A stretch of 64,000 nt of DNA from Mesoflavibacter zeaxanthinifaciens DSM 18436. GTDB taxonomy: Bacteria; Bacteroidota; Bacteroidia; Flavobacteriales; Flavobacteriaceae. The DNA lies in the NCBI RefSeq assembly GCF_000422365.1, contig NZ_AULQ01000007.1, forward strand, positions 124,001 through 188,000, written 5' to 3'. The notes under the pieces are model-generated. The model ran no database searches. It saw nothing but the letters and a program-made list of their open reading frames with translations, and was not told the DNA's origin. Every line of letters starts with the position of its first letter. Position 1 is the stretch's first letter. The translations under genes were made by a program, and so were the position numbers. This document shows positions 25,040 through 33,637 of the stretch, one piece after another.

Positions 25040-26353
25040 TTAAATCTCTCTATTAATATCCCAAGCTTCTAAATAATTTTTAACTGCTTGTACAAATTGT
25101 CCGCCAAGCGCACCATTTACCACACGATGGTCGTAACTATGCGATAAGAACATCTTGTAACGTATACCTATAAAGTCGCCTTCTGGTGTTTCTATAACTG
25201 CTGGTACTTTACGTATAGCGCCTAAAGCTAAAATACCTACTTGTGGTTGGTTAATTATTGGTGTACCCATAACGCTACCAAAGGTACCAACGTTAGTTAC
25301 AGTGTATGTTCCGCCTTGTATATCGTCTGGTTTTAACTTATTTTCTCTTGCTCTTCCAGCTAAATCATTAACTTGTTTTGCCATACCAACTAAGTTTAAT
25401 TGGTCTGCATTTTTTATAACTGGTACAATTAAATTACCATCTGGTAAAGCTGCTGCCATACCAAGGTTAATGTTTTTCTTTTTAATAATTGTATCACCTT
25501 GAACAGAGATATTCATCATCGGGAAATCGCGTAACGCTTTTGCTACCGCTTCCATAAAAATTGGTGTAAACGTTAAGTTTTCTCCTTCGCGTTTAGCAAA
25601 GTCGTTTTTAACTTTTTTACGCCAGTTCCAGATGTTAGTCACATCGGCTTCTATAAAACTTTGTACGTGAGCACTTGTTTGTACCGATTCTACCATGTGA
25701 TGTGCAATTAATTTGCCCATTCTGGTCATCTCAATAATCTCATCACCACCATTTACGCTAACTGGTGCAGCAGTTTTTGGTGCTGCTTTTGGCGCTTCTG
25801 TTTTTTGTGGTGTTGCTGGCGCAGCTTGTGTTGTTGCTGGTTTGCTACCTCTATTATCTAGGTAAGCCATCATGTCGTTTTTAGTAACACGACCATCTTT
25901 ACCTGTTCCTGGAATAGCGTCTAACTCAGATTGACTTATTCCTTCGGTTTTAGCCATATTTTTAACTAATGGTGAGTAAAAACGATCTCCGTTAGATGTA
26001 ATTGGCTCTGCAGTTTCTTTAGCAACCTCAACTGTTTTTGCAACTTCTTGAGCCGCTTCTGGTTCTGGTGTGCTTTCTTGTTTTGGTGCAGCAGCAGTTT
26101 CTGGTGCGTCACCATCGGTTTCTATAATTGCAATGGTTTGTCCAACGTTTACAACATCGTCTACGTTAAACAGTTTTTCTACTAAAACACCATCTACTTC
26201 ACTTGGTACTTCGCTATCTACTTTGTCTGTTGCAATCTCTAAGACTGCTTCATCTGCTTCAATAGTATCGCCAACTTCTTTAAGCCAAGAGGTAATTGTT
26301 GCTTCTGCAACACTTTCTCCCATTTTTGGTAATTTTAGTTCAAATCTTGCCAT
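25040..26353 (-). CDS. 2-oxo acid dehydrogenase E2 acyltransferase
   Basis: 437 residues in the standard order. The lipoyl domain (1-76) has the lipoylated lysine K44 in ATDKVDSEVPSE. A Pro/Ala/Glu-rich linker follows. The peripheral subunit-binding domain is at about 123-160 (YSPLVKNMAKTEGI ... GTGKDGRVTKNDM). A second linker leads to the catalytic domain (about 205-437). The active-site motif reads DHRVVNG, with N413 where most E2 proteins have Asp (H-R-x-x-D-G); H409 is intact. It may serve a branched-chain or other 2-oxo acid complex. No E1 or E3 gene is adjacent, so the substrate is uncertain. Confidence 0.9.
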   Translation of the reverse strand: MARFELKLPKMGESVAEATITSWLKEVGDTIEADEAVLEIATDKVDSEVPSEVDGVLVEKLFNVDDVVNVGQTIAIIETDGDAPETAAAPKQESTPEPEAAQEVAKTVEVAKETAEPITSNGDRFYSPLVKNMAKTEGISQSELDAIPGTGKDGRVTKNDMMAYLDNRGSKPATTQAAPATPQKTEAPKAAPKTAAPVSVNGGDEIIEMTRMGKLIAHHMVESVQTSAHVQSFIEADVTNIWNWRKKVKNDFAKREGENLTFTPIFMEAVAKALRDFPMMNISVQGDTIIKKKNINLGMAAALPDGNLIVPVIKNADQLNLVGMAKQVNDLAGRARENKLKPDDIQGGTYTVTNVGTFGSVMGTPIINQPQVGILALGAIRKVPAVIETPEGDFIGIRYKMFLSHSYDHRVVNGALGGQFVQAVKNYLEAWDINREI

Positions 26354-26390
26354 ATTAATAATTGAAATGTAGTTTTATTGTTTTGTTTTG

Positions 26391-26398
26391 CAAAATTA
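26391..26398 (-). promoter_or_regulatory. -7 box of the E2 promoter
   Basis: TAATTTTG on the minus strand (26398-26391), 37 bases before the ATG, matches TAnnTTTG. No TTG partner was found. Confidence 0.35.
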
Positions 26399-26445
26399 AT
26401 AAAAAATAACCTAATTTACTGTTTATTATTTATCAATTTGAATTT

Positions 26446-27543
26446 TTAAAAATGAATAACTTCTCCTCTATTTTTTGAAGAATTACTTCCGAGTATAAAA
26501 TTAGAGTTTTTTGGGATAATTTTAAATGATATGTTTCTGTTTTTTTCTGAAGTCGACATACATGTTATTATCTGCTTGAAACTTAAATAATTTGCATCTA
26601 AAACAACTTGTGTATTGGCTTCAAAAACTTCTGTTTTTGTTTGAACTCTGAATGGTTTTTTAAAAATTTCTGCCAATTTTGGATAATTTTTATCGCTAAT
26701 TAACACATATCTATCTACAGGCATTTTTTCTACGGAAGTGTTATCTTTAAAGAGTTTTGCCAATTTTATACCCAAATTAACTATAGTCTTGGTTAGTACA
26801 CTGCTTTTAAAGTGCTTTTGATAAAATATCTGCATAGCACCGTAAAAACGCTTAGCATAAATACGGTCTTTTAACGTACTTTCTCCTTTAAAATGTATGG
26901 CTTGTATTGGTCCGTAATACATATTATCGTAACCTGCTTTAGTGACTTTATATGACAAATCTATATCTTCTCCGTACATAAAATAGTCTTCATCAAAACC
27001 TTGTACTTGCTTATATACACTTGTTTTTACCATCATAAATGCACCAACAAGAATTGGTACAATACCCGTAGAATTTTCTTCAACGTCTGTTACATAATAG
27101 CTTTTGGTAAAGCCTAACATTTTTTTAATTGCCACTTTTGGTGTTGGAATGTGACGTTTACTTTCTGGTAAAAATGAACCAGTTCCATCAATTAATCGAC
27201 ATGCAAATAATCCTAAGTCGTTTTTAATTTCGGAAAATTCAAATAACTCTGTAAAACAATCTTCTGGCACAACGGTATCTGGATTTAAAATACACAGATA
27301 CTCGCCTTTTGCATGTTGTACGCCAATATTATTTCCTTTGGAAAAGCCTAGATTTTCACTGTTTTCAATGAGTTTTACCTTCGGAAAATTTTGCTTTACC
27401 ATTGTACAACTTTCATCTGAAGAGTTGTTGTCTACAACAATAATTTCGGCATCTAAATTTTGGATTGCTGCTTCTACACTTTGCAGACAAAGCTCTAAAA
27501 AATAACGCACGTTATAGTTAAGTATGATGATGGATAACTTCAA
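26446..27543 (-). CDS. Glycosyltransferase family 2 protein
   Basis: 365 residues. The GT-A fold is at about 1-235: LSIIILNYNVRYFLELCLQSV at the start, IIVVDNNSSDES for UDP-sugar binding, NPDTVVPEDCF at the metal-binding position, and FDEDYFMYGEDIDLSYK in the acceptor/base region. This arrangement is common in rhamnosyltransferase-like enzymes that build surface polysaccharides. Residues about 250-365 form a separate C-terminal part without a recognised family. No membrane segment was seen. It starts seven bases past the recR stop, so the pair is likely co-transcribed. Confidence 0.9.
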   Translation of the reverse strand: MKLSIIILNYNVRYFLELCLQSVEAAIQNLDAEIIVVDNNSSDESCTMVKQNFPKVKLIENSENLGFSKGNNIGVQHAKGEYLCILNPDTVVPEDCFTELFEFSEIKNDLGLFACRLIDGTGSFLPESKRHIPTPKVAIKKMLGFTKSYYVTDVEENSTGIVPILVGAFMMVKTSVYKQVQGFDEDYFMYGEDIDLSYKVTKAGYDNMYYGPIQAIHFKGESTLKDRIYAKRFYGAMQIFYQKHFKSSVLTKTIVNLGIKLAKLFKDNTSVEKMPVDRYVLISDKNYPKLAEIFKKPFRVQTKTEVFEANTQVVLDANYLSFKQIITCMSTSEKNRNISFKIIPKNSNFILGSNSSKNRGEVIHF

Positions 27544-27550
27544 AAAAAGC

Positions 27551-28168
27551 CTATAATTTTAATGAATTTTCAAAAGGAATTCGGTTTAAAATACTTCTCC
27601 CAAGGGTTATTTCGTCTGCATATTCAAGCTCGTCACCAACCGAAATACCTCGTGCAATGGTAGAAGTTTCTACTTCAAACTCTTTAATTTGTTTGTAAAT
27701 ATAGAAGTTTGTGGTGTCGCCTTCCATAGTTGGGCTTAGTGCAAAAATAAGCTCTTTTACGCTTCCGCTTTTTACTTTTTCTACTAAACTAGAAATGTTT
27801 AAATCATGTGGACCAACACCATCCATTGGCGATATTTTTCCGCCTAAAACATGATACAACCCTTTGTGAGATGCTGTATTTTCTATTGCCATAACATCTC
27901 TAATATCTTCGACTACGCAAATTACATCTGTTTTACGCATTGGATTTGCGCAAATATCACATAGCTCTGTATCACTAATATTGTGACAAGATTTACACAA
28001 CTTTAAATCGTCAACCATTTGGTTTAACGCTTTACTTAAACCATGGGTATTTTCTTTAGGTTGACGCAATAAATGTAGTGCCAAACGCAATGCGGTACGC
28101 TTACCTATACCAGGTAATTGCGAGATTTCGTTAACTGCGTTTTCTAATAATTTTGAAGAAAATTCCAT
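27551..28168 (-). CDS. recR: Recombination protein RecR
   Basis: 205 residues from the ATG at 28168. The frame is open to 28192, but the extra eight residues do not fit the family, whose start is [22 protein letters not shown]. RecR works with RecF/RecO in loading RecA at gaps. The helix-hairpin-helix ([17 protein letters not shown]) is followed by a C4 zinc finger ([16 protein letters not shown]), a Toprim domain ([33 protein letters not shown]) and a Walker-B-like C-terminus. All cysteines are present. The glycosyltransferase gene follows after seven bases. Confidence 0.97.
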   Translation of the reverse strand: MEFSSKLLENAVNEISQLPGIGKRTALRLALHLLRQPKENTHGLSKALNQMVDDLKLCKSCHNISDTELCDICANPMRKTDVICVVEDIRDVMAIENTASHKGLYHVLGGKISPMDGVGPHDLNISSLVEKVKSGSVKELIFALSPTMEGDTTNFYIYKQIKEFEVETSTIARGISVGDELEYADEITLGRSILNRIPFENSLKL

Positions 28169-28359
28169 AGTTGCGAATTTACGACATTGCAAGATATTAT
28201 TTTACATTTTTGGATAAATTAATAGTTAGACACGAATTTCATGAATTGACACTTTTTCTTTAAGTAAAGCGTAAAACCACTTGTTACTTACTACTAACTA
28301 ATTACCACTAACTGAAGTCAAAACTTATTTCGTATTTTGGCAATCAGAAAATTTAATTT

Positions 28360-29805
28360 ATGACATCTACTCAAATCATTTTATTAATCGCTACCTATTT
28401 TGGTGTACTTATTTTAATTTCTTATTTCACCGGAAAAAAGTCTGGAAACGATGCTTTTTTTAAAGGCAATAAACAATCACCTTGGTATGTTGTAGCTTTT
28501 GGAATGATTGGTGCTTCTTTATCTGGTGTAACTTTTATATCTGTCCCTGGTTGGATTGAAGCCTCAAAATTTAGCTACATGCAAGTGGTTTTTGGATATA
28601 TGTTAGGCTATTTGGTGATTGGCACGATATTACTTCCGCTGTATTATAAAATGAATTTAACTTCTATTTACACCTATTTAGAAGGACGTTTTGGTAATTA
28701 TGCATACAAAACTGGCTCTTCGTTTTTTTTGATATCTCGTATAGTAGGTGCAAGTTTTAGACTGTATTTAGTAGCTAATGTTTTACAACTTATTTTGTTT
28801 GATGATTTAGGTATTCAGTTTTGGCAAACAGTAAGTATTACAGTTGCTTTAATTTGGTTATATACTTTTAAATCTGGTATAAAAACAATTGTCTGGACAG
28901 ATACCTTACAAACACTTTTTATGCTTATTGCTGTTGGTGTCGCTATCTATTTTGTAAGTTCTGAAATGGATTTAGGCGGACAAAGTATTTTTGCTTTTGT
29001 TAATGATAACGAGCTTAGTAAAATATTTTTCTTTGAGAATATTAAATCTGGCGATTATTTTTGGAAACAGTTTATTTCTGGTGCATTTATAGCTATTGTT
29101 ATGACTGGATTAGATCAAGATATGATGCAAAAAAATCTAACTTGCAGATCTTTAAAAGATGCACAAAAAAACATGTTCTGGTTTACGTTAGTTCTAACTG
29201 TAGTTAACTTTGTATTTTTAAGTTTAGGACTACTACTTACTGTTTACGCACAGCAAAACGGAATTGACGCACATAAAGATGACTTGTTCCCTATTCTTGC
29301 TAAAAATCATTTAGGTTTTAGTGTTTTTGTGTTTTTCTTACTAGGATTAATTGCTGCTGCTTACAGCAGTGCAGATAGTGCTTTAACTTCTTTAACAACA
29401 TCTTTTAGTATTGACATTTTAGACATCGAAAAAAAGCACGACAAAAACAAGCAAGTAAAAATAAGAAAGCGTATACATGTTTTAATTTCATTATTATTAA
29501 TATTAGTTATTATAGCTTTTAAATACATTATTAAAGACGAAAGTGTAATCTCTAAACTGTTTGTCTTTGCCGGATACACTTATGGTCCTTTACTTGGGCT
29601 TTATGCTTTTGGTTTATTTACAAAATGGAATGTTAAGGATAAATTTATACCAATAATCGCCATTCTATCTCCTATTCTATCTTACATTATTAGTGTAAAT
29701 AGCTTAAAATGGCTTGGATTTGAGTTTGGCTTTTTCATTTTAATACTTAATGGCTTTTTGACGTTTTTAGGTTTAATGCTTATTCTTAAAAAGAAGAATA
29801 ATTAA
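28360..29805 (+). CDS. Sodium:solute symporter (SSS family)
   Basis: 481 residues, with about 12-13 membrane segments spread over the whole length. The N-terminus (MTSTQIILLIATYFGVLILI) and the segment GNKQSPWYVVAFGMIGASLSGVTFISVPGW are typical of Na+-coupled symporters of the solute-sodium family. LGLIAAAYSSADSALTSLTTSF contains the conserved SS/SALTS sodium-site region. It imports an unidentified solute such as a sugar, amino acid or nucleoside. No catabolic genes are nearby to suggest which. It is a single gene. Confidence 0.9.
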   Translation: MTSTQIILLIATYFGVLILISYFTGKKSGNDAFFKGNKQSPWYVVAFGMIGASLSGVTFISVPGWIEASKFSYMQVVFGYMLGYLVIGTILLPLYYKMNLTSIYTYLEGRFGNYAYKTGSSFFLISRIVGASFRLYLVANVLQLILFDDLGIQFWQTVSITVALIWLYTFKSGIKTIVWTDTLQTLFMLIAVGVAIYFVSSEMDLGGQSIFAFVNDNELSKIFFFENIKSGDYFWKQFISGAFIAIVMTGLDQDMMQKNLTCRSLKDAQKNMFWFTLVLTVVNFVFLSLGLLLTVYAQQNGIDAHKDDLFPILAKNHLGFSVFVFFLLGLIAAAYSSADSALTSLTTSFSIDILDIEKKHDKNKQVKIRKRIHVLISLLLILVIIAFKYIIKDESVISKLFVFAGYTYGPLLGLYAFGLFTKWNVKDKFIPIIAILSPILSYIISVNSLKWLGFEFGFFILILNGFLTFLGLMLILKKKNN

Positions 29806-29836
29806 CATTTTATTAAACAAAACACAGTTGTTTTAG

Positions 29837-29864
29837 TTGTTTTTAGAATAATTTGTTAAGTTTG
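29837..29864 (+). promoter_or_regulatory. Promoter of the VCBS lipoprotein gene
   Basis: TTG (29837-29839), a 17-base spacer and TAAGTTTG (29857-29864) match the Bacteroidota housekeeping promoter. The start codon is 37 bases downstream. Confidence 0.55.
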
Positions 29865-29901
29865 TGTTAATAATTTAACATAAATTAACAGATTTTTAGC
29901 T

Positions 29902-32900
29902 TTGAAAAGATATATCTCAGTATTTATAGTGATTATTACATTATTCTCTTGTAATAAAAAAACAGATCAGAACAAACAAAACATCACAGCAGAAACATAT
30001 TTATTAGAGAGATTACAACCAGAAAACACAGGTATTACCTTTAAAAATATTATTTCTGAAAACACCGATCACAGCATTATTAATTACATTTATTTTTATA
30101 ACGGTAGCGGTGTAGGTGCTGGAGACATTAATAATGACGGATTGGTTGATCTATATTTTGCTTCTAACCAAAACAGAAATAAACTGTATTTAAATAAAGG
30201 CAACTTTAAATTTGAAGACATCTCTGAAAGCGCTAATATTAACAGTAATTCTAGCTGGAATACTGGTGTTACTATGGTAGATATTAATAATGATGGGTTT
30301 TTAGATATCTACTTATGTTCAGTTTCTGGATTATTAGATTTTACTGGTCGTAATGAATTATTTATTAATAACGGTGATGGAACTTTTACAGAAAAAGCTG
30401 AAGAATATGGATTAGATTTTACAGGTTATTCTACTCAAGCGTATTTTTTTGATTATGACAAAGACTTAGACTTAGACGTTTATATAGTTAATCACGCAAT
30501 ACACACATCAATTTCCCATGGTCCAGCAAGTATAAGATCTAATCGTACACCGTTAGTTGGAGATGTTTTATTAAGAAATGACAACGGTAAGTATGTAGAT
30601 GTTAGCGAAGACGCTAATATATATGGTGGTGCTAACAGTTACGGATTAAGCGCATCTCTTGCAGATTTTAACAATGACGGTTGGGATGATCTATATGTTT
30701 GTAACGATTTTCATGAAGATGATTATTATTACATCAACCAAAAGGATGGTACTTTTAAAGAATCTTTAAAATCGGCTTTTACTGCTACAAGCAGATTTTC
30801 TATGGGTAGTGATGCTGCAGATATAAATGCAGATGGACTTCAAGATATAATAACATTAGATATGCTACCTAAAGACGAAAAGGTAATTAAAGAAACTGAA
30901 GGTGACGAAGCTATGCTTAATAAACAAAGTCAGCTTAAAAGACTAGGGTATTCAAATCAGTATTCCAGAAATATGCTTCAAATAAACAACCAAAATGGTG
31001 CTTATTTTTACGATGCAGCAATTGTTAATAATATAGAAAATACAGATTGGAGTTGGGGACCATTAATTGCAGACTTTAACAATGATAGTCATCAAGATAT
31101 ATTTATTGCAAACGGAATCTTAAGAAGACCTAACGGATTAGATTTTAGAAAATATGTAGCTAATGCTTTTAAAAGCAGATCAAGAAGCGATGGCTTAGAA
31201 TGGCTTTTTAAATCTATAAATGAAATGCCAAGAGGTGAAGTTGCAAATGAAATTTACCAAGGAGATTCTGAAAAATTAACCATCAAAACAGGTCAATGGA
31301 TAGACAAAACACCATCACTTTCTAACGGTGCAATATATGCAGATTTAGATAACGACGGTGATCTAGATATTATTACAAACAACTTAAACGACTATCCATA
31401 CATATACAAAAACAACACAGACCAATCAAAAAACTCTGTAAGCTTAGATTTAAAATTTTTAAAAGGAAATAAAGAAGCTATTGGTAGCAAAGCAATTGTA
31501 TACACTAATAAAACAAGACAATTAAAACAACTATTTAAATCTAGAGGATTTCTTTCTTCAACAGAAAAAAAACTTCATTTTGGTTTAAACGAAGAAAATA
31601 AAGTCGACTCTTTAGTAATAATTTGGCCAGACTTAAAAGTTCAAACTATTGAAAACCCTGAAATAAACACGGTTTTAAACATAAATTATTCTCCTAACCG
31701 CAATACATCACAAAATTATTACTTAAAAGGAAAAACCGAAAACACAGTCTTTAATAACAAAGACATAATTAACTATAAACATGAAGAAGATAATTTTAAT
31801 GACTTTTTCAACCAAAAATTAATCCCTTATAAAGTATCAACAGTAGGACCTGCAGTAGCTGTTGCAGACGTAGACAATAACAAATATGAAGATATTTTTA
31901 TAGGAGGCGCTTCAGGAAAATCTTCAAAATTATATTTAAATAATGGATATAAACTAACCCCTAAAAACCATAACGTCTTTGAAGAAGATATTTATTGCGA
32001 AGACAACTCTGCATCTTTATTTGACGCTGACGGAGATGGCGATTTAGATTTATATGTAGGTTCTGGAATTAATACTAATAGAATAAAAAAATACGAAAAC
32101 GACAGACTTTACATAAACGAAAACAATACATTTAAGAAATCTACTAACTTTCCAGACAATTATTTAAACACATCTACTGTTGTTACCTACGACTATGATA
32201 ATGATGGTGATATAGATATTTTTATAGGCAATCTATCTAACCCAGATGTATTTGGAGAATCTACTGAATCTTACATACTTATTAATGACGGAAAAGGTAA
32301 TTTTAAAAAAGATCTAAACTTTAAATTATCTTCTAAAGTTACAGATGCCATTTGGGAAGATTTCAATAACGATGGTATTAAAGATTTAATCGTTACTTGT
32401 CAATGGGATACTCCTAAAATTTATTTAAATAATAACGGTTCTCTAGATTTAATAAAAATTCCAGAAAATCTAAACGGCTTATGGCAAACTGCTATAACTT
32501 ACGATTATGACCATGACGGAGATAAAGATATTCTTTTGGGCAATTGGGGATTAAACACAAGGTTTAATGCAACAAAAGATAAACCATTACATATGTATTT
32601 TGGTGATTTTGACAATAACAATATTAAAGAAACTATAATAGCTTACAATATTGACGGACAATATTACCCTTTAAATACTAAAGACGAATTAGCTTCGCAA
32701 ATGAATGTAATAAGCAAACGATTTGTACAACATAGTGATTTTTCTTTAAAAACAGTAGAGGAAGTATTAACACCAAAATCTGTAAAAAGCGCTCAACTGT
32801 TTTATGTTGATAATTTAAAATCTGGTATTTTACAAAACAATAATGGCTCTTTTGATCAATTTGTCCCTTTCCCTGTTCAATTACAGTTATCACCAATAAG

Positions 32901-33165
32901 TTCTTTCGAAAATATTTCTATAGACACCAAAGAACAAATACTAATTGGAGGTAATAACTTAAATGTAACTACCTATCATGGACAATACAACTCGCTTCAA
33001 GGTTATACTTTTTATTCCTTAGATAACATAACACCTGTATCTAATTTAGGTATTAAACCTTTTAAAAAACAAGTGAAATCTTTTGAGAAAATAAAAACTA
33101 AAAACAACAAATACCTTTTAACAATCTCAAACAATGACAAGGTAGACTGTTACGCGGTTAAGTAA
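29902..33165 (+). CDS. VCBS/FG-GAP repeat lipoprotein with ASPIC/UnbV domain
   Basis: 1087 residues from a TTG start; no ATG gives a signal sequence. The lipoprotein signal ends ITLFSC17. The N-terminal half (about 60-500) is a series of calcium-binding FG-GAP/VCBS blades such as AGDINNDGLVDLYFAS, ADFNNDGWDDLYV and ADLDNDGDLDIITNN. An ASPIC/UnbV segment (about 510-590: GSKAIVYTNKTRQLKQLF ... LHFGLNEENKVDSLVI) sits in the middle. A second set of blades (about 650-900) follows. It is probably a cell-surface beta-propeller protein. The function is unknown; relatives often accompany polysaccharide or peptide uptake genes. Confidence 0.85.
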   Translation: MKRYISVFIVIITLFSCNKKTDQNKQNITAETYLLERLQPENTGITFKNIISENTDHSIINYIYFYNGSGVGAGDINNDGLVDLYFASNQNRNKLYLNKGNFKFEDISESANINSNSSWNTGVTMVDINNDGFLDIYLCSVSGLLDFTGRNELFINNGDGTFTEKAEEYGLDFTGYSTQAYFFDYDKDLDLDVYIVNHAIHTSISHGPASIRSNRTPLVGDVLLRNDNGKYVDVSEDANIYGGANSYGLSASLADFNNDGWDDLYVCNDFHEDDYYYINQKDGTFKESLKSAFTATSRFSMGSDAADINADGLQDIITLDMLPKDEKVIKETEGDEAMLNKQSQLKRLGYSNQYSRNMLQINNQNGAYFYDAAIVNNIENTDWSWGPLIADFNNDSHQDIFIANGILRRPNGLDFRKYVANAFKSRSRSDGLEWLFKSINEMPRGEVANEIYQGDSEKLTIKTGQWIDKTPSLSNGAIYADLDNDGDLDIITNNLNDYPYIYKNNTDQSKNSVSLDLKFLKGNKEAIGSKAIVYTNKTRQLKQLFKSRGFLSSTEKKLHFGLNEENKVDSLVIIWPDLKVQTIENPEINTVLNINYSPNRNTSQNYYLKGKTENTVFNNKDIINYKHEEDNFNDFFNQKLIPYKVSTVGPAVAVADVDNNKYEDIFIGGASGKSSKLYLNNGYKLTPKNHNVFEEDIYCEDNSASLFDADGDGDLDLYVGSGINTNRIKKYENDRLYINENNTFKKSTNFPDNYLNTSTVVTYDYDNDGDIDIFIGNLSNPDVFGESTESYILINDGKGNFKKDLNFKLSSKVTDAIWEDFNNDGIKDLIVTCQWDTPKIYLNNNGSLDLIKIPENLNGLWQTAITYDYDHDGDKDILLGNWGLNTRFNATKDKPLHMYFGDFDNNNIKETIIAYNIDGQYYPLNTKDELASQMNVISKRFVQHSDFSLKTVEEVLTPKSVKSAQLFYVDNLKSGILQNNNGSFDQFVPFPVQLQLSPISSFENISIDTKEQILIGGNNLNVTTYHGQYNSLQGYTFYSLDNITPVSNLGIKPFKKQVKSFEKIKTKNNKYLLTISNNDKVDCYAVK

Positions 33166-33167
33166 AT

Positions 33168-33530
33168 TTAATACTGATTAATAGACAACAAAACTAACGT
33201 ACAAGCAACCTCATAAGCAATATTGTTTTTATCTAAAACTTTATAAAATTCAGGGTTTTCAGTTCCTGGATTAAAAATCACACGATTAGGATTTAAACTT
33301 ACTATGTAATCATAATACTCTTTTTGCCTGGTTGGATTTAAATATAATGTTACAGTATCTAAATCTGTATACATTTTTAAATCTGTATCAATTTTAACAC
33401 CAGCCACTTCTCCTTCTCTTAATCCAAACGCTACAGTTGGTATATTATTAGCTACCAATTTGTTAATAGCTGTATTAGAATAACGCACTGGATTTAATGA
33501 CGCTCCTAGCACTAAAGTTTTTTTATTCAT
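33168..33530 (-). CDS. CoA-binding domain protein
   Basis: 120 residues forming a single Rossmann-like CoA_binding domain: KTLVLGASLNPVRYSNTAIN with the nucleotide-binding glycine, then TVAFGLREGEVAGVKI, and VIFNPGTENPEF near the C-terminus. Stand-alone members of this family have no agreed function. Its stop is two bases from the stop of the convergent VCBS lipoprotein gene. It is divergent from the TonB-type receptor. Confidence 0.85.
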   Translation of the reverse strand: MNKKTLVLGASLNPVRYSNTAINKLVANNIPTVAFGLREGEVAGVKIDTDLKMYTDLDTVTLYLNPTRQKEYYDYIVSLNPNRVIFNPGTENPEFYKVLDKNNIAYEVACTLVLLSINQY

Positions 33531-33637
33531 AAATGTTAAATATTCTTAAAATTAAATTTTATCCGTAACAATACAAGTAAAATTTAGTCTTAATAGCATA
33601 AACAATTTCATCAATCAAATAATCATTACAACCAAAA

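Noticed and set aside
28169-28192. Eight-residue N-terminal extension of RecR
   Set aside because: The family starts at MEFSSKLL; the extension has no support.
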